Part shown: positions 1 through 5,773 of the stretch, in pieces
How the letters are laid out: each line of letters opens with the position of its first letter
Position numbering within the stretch: position 1 is the first letter of the stretch
From: Candidatus Solibacter sp.
Lineage (GTDB): Bacteria; Acidobacteriota; Terriglobia; Bryobacterales; Bryobacteraceae
Length of the DNA stretch: 7,962 nucleotides
Direction of reading: 5' to 3'
NCBI GenBank assembly: GCA_017883345.1
Contig: JADGNT010000203.1
Span: forward strand, 1 to 7,962
Notes under the pieces: model-generated
What the model saw: the letters and a program-made list of their open reading frames with translations, nothing else
What the model was told of the DNA's origin: nothing
Databases searched by the model: none
Program-made: the position numbers and the translations under genes

Positions 1-1487
1 TTCCGCTGCTGAAGAGTGTGGCTTCCGGCCCCGATGCCGCTTTCTCCGATGCGGCGCTGGCAGCCCTGGCTTCGATTGGAAATGCGCCGGCGCTGGCGGC
101 TATCGGGGAGGTCAGAAGAGGCCTGAGCGGCAACCGTCGCGAAGCGGCCTCGCGGGCATACATCCGCTGTGCGGATACGGTCGCGCCGGAGGGCGGGCGG
201 GCCGCCGCGCTAAGCGTCTATCGACAGTTGAGCGCGCCCGCGGAGCCGCCCATGATCCGGATCGCGGCGCTCACGGGCTTGGCGGCCGCGAACGGAAAAG
301 CCGCCGTTCCGCTGCTGTCGAAGGAGGTGGCGTCAGCCCATTCGGAAATACAGGCGGCGGCCATCCGCCTGTTGAGCCGGATTCCCGGCTCCGATGTTAC
401 GGCAACGCTGGCGAAGCAGTATCCCGCGGTAGGACCGATGGGCCAAGTTCGGCTCTTGGCCGCGCTGGGGGAGCGCGGCGACCCAGCGGCGCGGCCCGTG
501 GCGACCGAAGCCGTGAAGAGCCCCACCGTCGAGGTCCGGGCGGCGGCGCTGGCGGCCTTGGCAAGCATTGGCGACCCCTCCAGCGTGCCGCTGCTGGCTC
601 AGACGGCGGCCAACACGCAAGGCGAGGAACAGGCCGCGGCCCGCCAAAGCCTTGCGTCGCTGGGCGGCGCGGGGGTGGACGCCGCCATTGTCGCCGCCAT
701 CGATTCCAGCTCGGGCAAGACGCGGTTGGAACTGGTCCGCGCCGCCGGCGACCGGGCGTCCACCGCGTCCGCCGGCGCGCTGATGCGCGTGGCGCAGGGC
801 GCCGATCGGGAGGCCGCCCGCGAGTCGATCCGGGCGCTGCGCTACGTGGCGGGCCCCGCGCAGGCGCCGCCGTTGATCGAGGCGCTCGGCAAAGCGCGGG
901 ACGCCGCGGAGCGCCGCGAAATCTCGCTCACGCTGGCGGCCGTCATCGGGCGCGCCCCGCATCCCGATATGGCGCCGGTGTTGGCGGCGTATCGATCTGC
1001 CACGGACGCCGCCACGGACGCCGCCGCGGACCGGCCATTCAGGATGGCGCTTATCGATCTGATGGGCCAGGTCTCCGCCGGCGAGGCGCTGGCCATTCTG
1101 CGGGCAGGCCTGAAGGACGCCAACCAGGAGATCGCCCGCGCCGCCATCCTGGCGCTAACGGCGTGGCAGACTCCCGATCCGCTGGCCGATCTGTTCGCCG
1201 TGGCGAAAAACGACCCCAACGCCACGCGCCAGATTCTGGCGTTGCGCGGCGCGATCCGGCTGATCGGGGTTCCTTCCAGCCGTTCCACGGATGAGACGGT
1301 GACGCTCCTCTCGGAAACCATGCAACTCGCCAAACAGACCGCGGAGAAGCGCGCTATCCTGGCTTTGTTGCCGAACTACCCGACTGCCGCTGCCCTGCGT
1401 ATGGCGGAGGCCGCGGTGAAGGATGACGCTGTTACGCGCGAGGCCCAGGCGGCGGTGGACAATATCCGGGCGCTCGGAATCCGGTGA
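1..1487 (+). CDS. HEAT-repeat protein, 5'-truncated by the window edge
   Basis: The frame is open from the left edge (first whole codon at 3), so the GTG at 18 is only an in-frame valine and the true start lies upstream. The visible 494 residues are Ala/Leu-rich paired helices of the HEAT/PBS-lyase type, with repeated units of the form 'EVRAAALAALASIGD'. The chain aligns end to end with residues about 166-646 of the minus-strand HEAT protein at 5770-7749, so roughly 165 N-terminal residues, including a probable signal peptide, are missing. In one stretch (nt 624-761) I count 28 identities in 46 positions. A conserved TPR-like helical insert ('CADTVAPEGGRAAALSVYRQL' region) is shared by both. 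HEAT solenoids are protein-interaction scaffolds; no catalytic residues are visible. Its stop overlaps a GTG (GTGA, 1484-1487) just before the dehydrogenase gene. The exact partner and role are unknown. Confidence 0.88.
   Translation, partial: PLLKSVASGPDAAFSDAALAALASIGNAPALAAIGEVRRGLSGNRREAASRAYIRCADTVAPEGGRAAALSVYRQLSAPAEPPMIRIAALTGLAAANGKAAVPLLSKEVASAHSEIQAAAIRLLSRIPGSDVTATLAKQYPAVGPMGQVRLLAALGERGDPAARPVATEAVKSPTVEVRAAALAALASIGDPSSVPLLAQTAANTQGEEQAAARQSLASLGGAGVDAAIVAAIDSSSGKTRLELVRAAGDRASTASAGALMRVAQGADREAARESIRALRYVAGPAQAPPLIEALGKARDAAERREISLTLAAVIGRAPHPDMAPVLAAYRSATDAATDAAADRPFRMALIDLMGQVSAGEALAILRAGLKDANQEIARAAILALTAWQTPDPLADLFAVAKNDPNATRQILALRGAIRLIGVPSSRSTDETVTLLSETMQLAKQTAEKRAILALLPNYPTAAALRMAEAAVKDDAVTREAQAAVDNIRALGIR
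999..1034 (+). repeat. 12-bp tandem repeat inside the HEAT gene
   Basis: Two perfect copies of gccacggacgcc (999-1010 and 1011-1022) are followed by a diverged third (gccgcggaccgg, 1023-1034). It encodes ATDA-ATDA-AADR directly after the conserved motif YRSAT. The minus-strand paralog has only 14 residues between YRSAT and the next conserved block, against about 22 here, so this is probably a recent in-frame expansion of a loop between helices. Confidence 0.8.
1484..1487 (+). other. GTGA stop/start overlap between HEAT and dehydrogenase genes
   Basis: The HEAT stop TGA (1485-1487) overlaps an in-frame GTG (1484-1486) of the dehydrogenase frame. The GTG lacks a convincing Shine-Dalgarno sequence and would add seven residues (MTSGKGD) before the NAD-binding strand, so the ATG at 1505 is preferred. 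The overlap would still place a ribosome terminating on the HEAT gene within 20 bases of the next start. Confidence 0.5.
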
Positions 1488-1504
1488 CTTCGGGAAAGGG
1501 AGAT

Positions 1505-2449
1505 ATGGAGCGGATCGCAGTCATCGGCGCCGGCATGATGGGGCCCGGCATCGCCCAGGTTTTCGCCGCGCGCGGCCATTCCGTGCGGGTGCGGGACACC
1601 GCCGCGGAGAAACTCGGCGCCGTCGGGGAACGCGTGCGGGCGAACCTGGCGAGGATGGCGGAGTACGATCTGGTGGAGGCCGGCGAGATTCCGCGGATTC
1701 TCGACCGGATCGGCGTGACGAGCGATCTCGCGGCGGCTTGCGATTCAGCCGGCGTGGTGGTCGAAGCCATCACCGAGAACCTCGCGCTGAAGCAGGCGTT
1801 GTTCGCCGAGCTCGACCGGATCTGCCCCGCCGCGACCATTCTGTGCAGTAACACGTCGGTCATCAGCATCACCGAGATCGGCGCGCGCGCGGTTCACCGG
1901 GAGCGGATTCTGGGCACGCACTTCTACCAGCCGCCATTTCTGGTTCCCCTGGTCGAGGTGGTCCGTACCGAATTCACCGCGCCCGCGCACATGGATCGGA
2001 TTGTCGATCTGCTGAGCGATGCCGGCAAGGCGCCGGTTCGCGTGCGCAAGGACGTGCCCGGCTTCATCGCCAACCGCATGCAGCACGCGCTCTGGCGCGA
2101 GGCGTTCGCGCTGATCGATGAAGGAATCTGCGACGCCGCCACGGTGGACGTAGCGGTCCGCAACAGCTTCGGCCTGCGGTTGCCGATCCTCGGTCCGGTG
2201 GCCAATGCCGACATGGTGGGGCTGGACCTGACGCTGGCGATCCACGACTACGTTCTGCCGTATCTGAACGCGTCGCCCGAGCCTTCCACCACTTTGCGCG
2301 ACCGGGTGGCGAAGGGAGAGTTAGGCTTCAAGACGGGGCGCGGCTTTCTCGACTGGACCGAGGAGTCCATCGCGGCGGCCCGCAACGAGCTGACGACATA
2401 TCTGCTGGAGACGCTCTCGCGGAGGAAGTCCGCCGCGCCCTCCAGGTAG
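1505..2449 (+). CDS. 3-hydroxyacyl-CoA dehydrogenase family oxidoreductase (NAD-dependent)
   Basis: A 314-residue cytosolic enzyme with the two-domain layout of this family: an N-terminal Rossmann fold with GAGMMG at residues 8-13 and an acidic Asp31 after the second strand (favouring NAD), the SNTS motif at 115-118, the catalytic His139/Glu151 pair in THFYQPPFLVPLVEVV, the hinge signature DVPGFIANR at 183-191, and a C-terminal helical domain ending LGFKTGRGFLDW. It would oxidise a secondary hydroxyl beta to a carbonyl. The usual HFFNP sequence is replaced by HFYQPP, and the 'LPILGPVANADMVGLDL' region differs from the fatty-acid enzymes, so the substrate may be a free hydroxy acid rather than an acyl-CoA (compare L-gulonate 3-dehydrogenase and carnitine dehydrogenase relatives); that is inference. 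The start at ATG 1505 is chosen for its purine-rich leader (AAAGGGAG) and its fit to the family N-terminus; GTG 1484 is the alternative. It lies between the HEAT and SDR genes. Confidence 0.88.
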   Translation: MERIAVIGAGMMGPGIAQVFAARGHSVRVRDTAAEKLGAVGERVRANLARMAEYDLVEAGEIPRILDRIGVTSDLAAACDSAGVVVEAITENLALKQALFAELDRICPAATILCSNTSVISITEIGARAVHRERILGTHFYQPPFLVPLVEVVRTEFTAPAHMDRIVDLLSDAGKAPVRVRKDVPGFIANRMQHALWREAFALIDEGICDAATVDVAVRNSFGLRLPILGPVANADMVGLDLTLAIHDYVLPYLNASPEPSTTLRDRVAKGELGFKTGRGFLDWTEESIAAARNELTTYLLETLSRRKSAAPSR

Positions 2450-2473
2450 CGGCCGCAAACACCATCGACACGG

Positions 2474-2480
2474 AAAAGGA
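2474..2480 (+). promoter_or_regulatory. Shine-Dalgarno site of the SDR gene
   Basis: The sequence aaaagga lies 5 bases before ATG 2486 in the 36-bp gap after the dehydrogenase gene. It supports the chosen start, and the gap shows no promoter, consistent with cotranscription. Confidence 0.7.
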
Positions 2481-2485
2481 AACCA

Positions 2486-3241
2486 ATGAAACTTGAGGGC
2501 AAAGTAGCGTTGATCACCGGAGCCAGCCGGGGGATCGGGCGTGGTATCGCCGAGGTCTTCGCCGAAGAAGGCGCCGATGTAGCCGTCAACTACATCGCCA
2601 GCGGGCAGGCCGCCGAAGAAGTCGCCGCCTGGATACGCTCGAAGGGCCGCCGGGCCATCACGGTCCAGGCCGATGTCGCCAACCGGGACCAGGTGGAAGC
2701 CATGGTAGACCGCGTATGGAACGAGATCGGCCCCATCGACGTGCTGGTGAACAACGCCGGCATCGAGACCATCGTGCCATTCCTCGAACTGACCGACGAG
2801 CAGTGGACGCGCCTCACGGATGTGAACCTGCGGGGAGAGTGGCTTTGTTCCCAGGTGTTCTGCCGGCGCGTGGTAGCGGCGGGGCGGAAGGCAACCATCG
2901 TCAACATCGGCTCCGTGCAAGCCGGCAAGGTATTGCCGGGGCGCACGCACTACGCGCCCACCAAGCTGGGCCTGGAAGCGCTCACCCGCAACATGTCCGC
3001 GGAGATGACCCCGCTGGGCATCAGGGTGAACTGCGTCCACCCGGGGTTGATCGACACGGACATGACCGCGTGGGTCATGAAGCGCCCCGACCTGCTGCCG
3101 GGCATCCTGGCGCAGATTTCGCTGGGCCGGGCCGGAGAACCGCGCGAGATCGGCACCGTGACGGCGTTCTTCGCTTCCGACGAGGCCAGCTATCTGACCG
3201 GCCAGTCGATCCACGTCGATGGCGGCTGGGTGGGTAAGTAA
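2486..3241 (+). CDS. Classical SDR family NAD(P)-dependent oxidoreductase
   Basis: A 251-residue protein, the normal length for a classical short-chain dehydrogenase/reductase. The cofactor motif TGASRGIG is at residues 11-18, with Asp63-Val64, NNAG at 89-92, and a catalytic tetrad Asn114, Ser143, Tyr156 and Lys160 (YAPTK). The C-terminus has the usual LTGQSIHVDGGW motif. Arg15 in the glycine motif leans towards NADP(H), as in FabG and glucose 1-dehydrogenase, but cofactor choice is not certain. It is complete and soluble, with no export signal. FabG of fatty acid synthesis is unlikely, since no acyl carrier protein or other fab gene is nearby; the position between a hydroxyacyl-type dehydrogenase and a cyclase-family hydrolase points to catabolism of a sugar, hydroxy acid or lactone. 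The stop codon TAA overlaps the Shine-Dalgarno sequence of the next gene. Confidence 0.92.
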   Translation: MKLEGKVALITGASRGIGRGIAEVFAEEGADVAVNYIASGQAAEEVAAWIRSKGRRAITVQADVANRDQVEAMVDRVWNEIGPIDVLVNNAGIETIVPFLELTDEQWTRLTDVNLRGEWLCSQVFCRRVVAAGRKATIVNIGSVQAGKVLPGRTHYAPTKLGLEALTRNMSAEMTPLGIRVNCVHPGLIDTDMTAWVMKRPDLLPGILAQISLGRAGEPREIGTVTAFFASDEASYLTGQSIHVDGGWVGK

Positions 3242-3246
3242 AGGAG
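3240..3246 (+). promoter_or_regulatory. Shine-Dalgarno site of the cyclase gene
   Basis: The strong site aaaggag shares its first two bases with the TAA stop of the SDR gene (3239-3241) and sits 9 bases before ATG 3256. This arrangement suggests tight translational linkage of the two genes. Confidence 0.75.
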
Positions 3247-3255
3247 CTACAACCA

Positions 3256-3978
3256 ATGCCGGTCCGACTGATCGATCTCAGCATGGAAGTCTACCAGGGG
3301 ATGATGACCTATCCCAACGTCGTCAAGCCCGTCATCGTGGAAATGGAGAGCCATCGGGATATGGCGCGAAGCATCGGCGTCGATCAATATGGCATCGAGG
3401 AAATCACCAATCATTGCATGATCGTTACCGGAGACCACGTCGGAACCCATATCGATTCGTGGGGCCACGTCAACCCCACCGCGCCGCGCGCCGAAGCCAT
3501 CCCCATCGAGCTTTGCTATGGCGACGGCGTGGTGCTCGACCTGACCCATAAGCAGGCGGGCGACGAGATCATGCCCGCCGACCTGGAAGAGGCCGAAGCC
3601 CGGCTCGGCGGGTACCGCATCAAGCCGCGCGATATCGTTCTGCTGCGGACCGACGCGGCCAAACAACGCTTTGACAAGAGCTATCTCACCAACCACCCCG
3701 GGATGACCAAGGAAGCCGTCCACGCGCTGTTGGATCGCGGCGTGATGGTGATGGGCATCGACGCTATCGGCTTCGATCCCCCGGTGGCGAAGATGTTCGA
3801 ACGCAAGAAATTCTGGGAGGCGCACCGCGTGATGCGCGAGCGCGAATACTACCACCTGGAGAATCTATGCAACCTGCATGAGATTCCGCCGCCCTACCAT
3901 TCCTTCACGGTAAGCGTACTGCCGGTGAAATGGCGCGGGGCGTCGGCCGCGCCGGTGCGCGCGGTGGCGATCGTGTAG
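3256..3978 (+). CDS. Cyclase family (PF04199) metal-dependent hydrolase
   Basis: A 240-residue protein of the cyclase/kynurenine formamidase/isatin hydrolase superfamily, which hydrolyses amide or lactone-type bonds with a divalent metal. The metal motif reads HVGTHIDSWGH at residues 61-71 (ligands His61, His65, Asp67, His71), against the family pattern HxGTHxDxPxH: the usual Pro is Trp here. Other family marks are the N-terminal 'LIDLSMEVYQGM', 'DIVLLRTD' at 126-133, a conserved Glu202 in HLENL, and the C-terminal 'LPVKWRGASAAPVRAVA'. No signal peptide is seen. The substituted motif and the absence of tryptophan catabolic genes argue against kynurenine formamidase; in this operon it may open a lactone or hydrolyse an amide made or used by the two dehydrogenases. 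That pathway role is inference. The TAG stop lies inside a palindrome at the start of the intergenic repeat. Confidence 0.88.
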   Translation: MPVRLIDLSMEVYQGMMTYPNVVKPVIVEMESHRDMARSIGVDQYGIEEITNHCMIVTGDHVGTHIDSWGHVNPTAPRAEAIPIELCYGDGVVLDLTHKQAGDEIMPADLEEAEARLGGYRIKPRDIVLLRTDAAKQRFDKSYLTNHPGMTKEAVHALLDRGVMVMGIDAIGFDPPVAKMFERKKFWEAHRVMREREYYHLENLCNLHEIPPPYHSFTVSVLPVKWRGASAAPVRAVAIV

Positions 3979-3991
3979 CGCCGGGCGCTAC
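3975..3991 (+). terminator. Palindrome covering the cyclase stop codon, possible terminator
   Basis: gtagcgcc-g-ggcgctac is a perfect inverted repeat that includes the TAG stop at 3976-3978. It could form a 7-bp GC-rich stem with a cgg loop. There is no following T-tract, so it is not a canonical intrinsic terminator; a role in termination or mRNA 3'-end protection is inference from its position. Confidence 0.4.
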
Positions 3992-4042
3992 GCCCAATGC
4001 CACTTGCTTTGGATCTTGTGGTCATTCTGCACAAATTGTGGG

Positions 4043-4080
4043 GCGGACGCCCTCGTCCGCGGCCGACGCCCTCGTCGGCC
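4043..4080. repeat. Left hairpin doublet with identical CCCT loops
   Basis: Two perfect stem-loops stand back to back without a spacer: gcggacg-ccct-cgtccgc (4043-4060, 7-bp stem) and ggccgacg-ccct-cgtcggcc (4061-4080, 8-bp stem). The shared loop and near-identical stems suggest a duplicated REP-like unit. Confidence 0.8.
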
Positions 4081-4119
4081 TGTCGCGGTGGCGCAAGCAC
4101 TTGATTCTTCGAGCGAAGA

Positions 4120-4156
4120 GCGGGTCCAGGGGGACCCGCGCGGACCGGGGGTCCGC
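4120..4156. repeat. Right hairpin doublet with G-rich loops
   Basis: Two perfect stem-loops are almost adjacent: gcgggtcc-aggg-ggacccgc (4120-4139, 8-bp stem) and gcggacc-ggg-ggtccgc (4140-4156, 7-bp stem). The AGGG loop is the complement of the CCCT loops of the left doublet, as expected if the doublets are inverted copies. Between the doublets, 4106-4119 holds a weaker 5-bp stem (tcttc-gagc-gaaga). Confidence 0.8.
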
Positions 4157-4187
4157 CCCACGAATTCTGCATAAGTGGCATTGGGCG

Positions 4188-5087
4188 CTACGCCCGGAAC
4201 GTATACCCCAGCTTTACCAGGTACTCCTTGCTGGTCTTGGCGCACTCGAACGGATTCATCGGCGCATTTCGCGTTCCGTCCAGCTCGACCATCACCCACT
4301 CCAGTTGTTTGGCCTTCTCGAGAATGTCCATGATCGTGGGGATGTCCACTTTGCCTTGCCCCAGCGGGGAGTAGCCGGCCCAGTGCGGGCCGCCCAGGAA
4401 GTCCTTCAGATGAATGCTCTGTAACAGCGGCTGAAAGTCGGTGAGCACCTTGACCGGGTCGGCGCCGCCCTTGGCAAGCTGCGCCACATCCGGACCGAAC
4501 TTCACCACGCGGGTATCCACGGCTTCCAGCACGGCGTAGACTTCATCGCGCACCTCCACGCAGGTGCCGGTGTGCTGGTGCAGGCTGGCAACCATCCCGA
4601 GGTCCGCCAGGGCGTTGCCGATATCGTTCAGCGAGGCTACGATGTCGGGCTTGGCGGCTTTGAAGTCGTACGTGGCGCGGTCTACGTGGTCGGGTCCGAG
4701 TACGCCGATTTTTCCTCCGTACTTCTTGACGATCTTGCCCCAGCGGATGACTTTTTCCACCTCGGCCTTGCGCACCGCGGGCTTGCTCAGTACCACGTTG
4801 AAGTAGGTGGAGGGCAGCGGCATTTTGTACTCGTCGAGGATTCGGCCGAGTCCGCCGGGGGCCGCTTCCAGGGCCTCCAGGTTTACCCCCAGGGATTCAT
4901 AGCCCCAATAGCCAAGCTTGGCCGAGTCCCGGATGCCGGGTTCGGCGTCGGGCGCGCGGGACCCCCAGTTGATGCTGGTCTGGCCGATTTTCAGCCGGCG
5001 TGCGGGGGCGGCGGGCGCCAGGCATGCCGCGCCGGCGGCCAGCCCCATGGTCTTGATCAGAGTACGGCGATTCATTTCGCTTGGCAT
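4188..5087 (-). CDS. Tat-exported sugar phosphate isomerase/epimerase-like TIM-barrel protein (PF01261)
   Basis: A 299-residue protein of the xylose isomerase-like/AP endonuclease family 2 fold. The N-terminus has a twin-arginine signal: Arg7-Arg8 in NRRTLIKTMG, then a hydrophobic stretch and a probable cleavage site after APA near residue 29. The barrel shows LHQHTGTCVE at 169-178 (resembling the HHHMGT motif of inosose dehydratase IolE), FGPDVAQLAKGGADP with Asp200, IHLKD with His226, PLGQGKVDIP at 241-250 and MVELDGT with Glu268; these His, Asp and Glu residues are likely metal or substrate ligands. Relatives isomerise, epimerise or dehydrate sugars and keto-sugars. Export to the periplasm, with secreted HEAT and discoidin proteins upstream, suggests action on a saccharide outside the cytoplasm. 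The start at 5087 is preferred because AAAAGG precedes it; the ATG at 5075 has no such site. It is the last gene of the operon, 23 bp after the discoidin gene. The exact reaction is unknown. Confidence 0.88.
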   Translation of the reverse strand: MPSEMNRRTLIKTMGLAAGAACLAPAAPARRLKIGQTSINWGSRAPDAEPGIRDSAKLGYWGYESLGVNLEALEAAPGGLGRILDEYKMPLPSTYFNVVLSKPAVRKAEVEKVIRWGKIVKKYGGKIGVLGPDHVDRATYDFKAAKPDIVASLNDIGNALADLGMVASLHQHTGTCVEVRDEVYAVLEAVDTRVVKFGPDVAQLAKGGADPVKVLTDFQPLLQSIHLKDFLGGPHWAGYSPLGQGKVDIPTIMDILEKAKQLEWVMVELDGTRNAPMNPFECAKTSKEYLVKLGYTFRA

Positions 5088-5110
5088 AGCCTTTTCACTC
5101 CCGGGTTACT

Positions 5111-5773
5111 TCACTTCAGCGGCTTTCCGAATACTTCGACCTCGACGTAGTGGCTGCCCTGCGTCCGGTCGCTTCCATTGCTCACCAGCCGGACATAGCG
5201 CGCCTCCACGCCCTTGGCGTCGATCAGCTTGCCCTCGGCCGTCTCCACGTAGCGCTTGTCGGCGCCGATGCCGAATCCGCAACTGTTGTCGTTGTCGTTG
5301 TTGAAGAGGGTGCGGACGTTGGTAATGAAATCCGGATCGTCGGCCACCTGCGCGAGAACGCACTTATACGCCCTGGCCTCCTTATGGTAATGCCAGACCA
5401 GAATGGCGTAGATGGTATGCCGCGCTTCGAGATCGATGGTGACGGTCTGCGGGCCGGCCTTGAGCTCCACGTAGGTGCCGTCCACGCCGGCTGTTTTGCC
5501 GTCGGTGATCGCGTCCAGCGAGCCGATCAGGGGGTCGGCGTCGCTGCTGGTCACCAGTTTGTGCAAGGCGACATTGGCAGTTCCCGGCGGCGCCAGGAAC
5601 GGGGGCCGCGGCTTGCCGAGCGCCTTCTCCAGGTTGGGCACGCTGACGGGCTCTGGCGTGCCCTCGAACAGGGGTTTGGGCAGCACGATGGGCAGGGGCT
5701 CCATCTTCATCGATTGGGCCGCGGCGGCCGCCGCCAACGCCGCCAGCAGAACGGTTGCGCGGGAGAACCTCAC
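5111..5773 (-). CDS. Secreted F5/8 type C (discoidin)-like domain protein
   Basis: A 220-residue protein with a GTG start that overlaps the stop of the HEAT gene by four bases (GTGA). The GTG start is supported because it gives a full signal peptide (MRFSRAT, then a Leu/Ala-rich core to about residue 20); the next Met would remove it. A Pro-rich linker (about 25-65) leads to a beta-sandwich with galactose-binding-like features: NVALHKLVTSSD at 67-78, ITDGK at 89-93, QTVTIDLEARHTIYAILVWH at 109-128, and the C-terminal ARYVRLVSNG and HYVEVEVFGKP. The acidic FNNDNDNSCG segment (157-166) may bind calcium. Such domains bind carbohydrate or anchor proteins to surfaces. No catalytic residues are evident, so it is probably a binding or accessory subunit of the ThuA/HEAT/TIM-barrel module. 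Family assignment is from remembered motifs, without a profile search. Confidence 0.82.
   Translation of the reverse strand: MRFSRATVLLAALAAAAAAQSMKMEPLPIVLPKPLFEGTPEPVSVPNLEKALGKPRPPFLAPPGTANVALHKLVTSSDADPLIGSLDAITDGKTAGVDGTYVELKAGPQTVTIDLEARHTIYAILVWHYHKEARAYKCVLAQVADDPDFITNVRTLFNNDNDNSCGFGIGADKRYVETAEGKLIDAKGVEARYVRLVSNGSDRTQGSHYVEVEVFGKPLK
5770..5773 (-). other. GTGA stop/start overlap between HEAT and discoidin genes
   Basis: The HEAT stop TGA (5772-5770) overlaps the discoidin GTG start (5773-5771). A purine-rich AGGAGAGG (5790-5783) in the HEAT coding sequence supplies the ribosome binding site 9 bases upstream. This supports translational coupling of two exported proteins. Confidence 0.8.

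Larger units (their letters stand above)
3981..4197. repeat. Nested palindromic intergenic element between convergent operons
   Basis: The outer arms are 3981-4005 and the reverse complement of 4173-4197, matching at 22 of 25 positions; the three mismatches are the loop of a GGGCG-CTA-CGCCC hairpin present in the same orientation at both ends (3983-3995, 4183-4195). The inner arms (4026-4047 against 4152-4173) match at 18 of 22. On the right the two arms are contiguous; on the left about 20 bases (4006-4025) are inserted between them. Inside lie two hairpin doublets (4043-4080 and 4120-4156). The minus-strand TIM-barrel stop (4188-4190) falls in the right terminal hairpin. The architecture resembles REP/BIME or a non-autonomous palindromic mobile repeat; no transposase is present. 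It may act as a bidirectional terminator. Short open frames crossing it show no recognisable protein family. Confidence 0.75.

Noticed and set aside
18..20. GTG as a true start of the first HEAT gene
   Set aside because: The frame is open upstream to the window edge and already matches the paralog before this codon, so it is an internal valine.
333..1333. Minus-strand open frames opposite the first HEAT gene
   Set aside because: They are shadows of the HEAT reading frame, which aligns throughout with its paralog.
2450..2485. Internal promoter before the SDR gene
   Set aside because: The 36-bp gap shows a Shine-Dalgarno site but no convincing -35/-10 pair.
2321..3256. 311-codon open frame on the minus strand
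   Set aside because: Antisense shadow of the SDR gene, whose catalytic motifs are complete on the plus strand.
3979..4187. A small structured RNA or tRNA in the intergenic region
   Set aside because: The stems form symmetrical mirrored hairpins typical of a palindromic DNA repeat; no cloverleaf or known riboswitch arrangement is seen.
3894..4424. Overlapping short open frames on both strands across the convergent intergenic region (for example 3930-4424 plus, 3988-4299 minus)
   Set aside because: They run through the palindromic element and into the ends of the flanking genes, have Arg/Gly/Pro-rich composition from GC-rich hairpins, and show no domain.
5015..5035. Lipoprotein lipobox in the TIM-barrel signal sequence (LAAGAAC)
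   Set aside because: The residues before the Cys do not fit the lipobox pattern, and a twin-arginine motif with an AxA cleavage site explains the region better.
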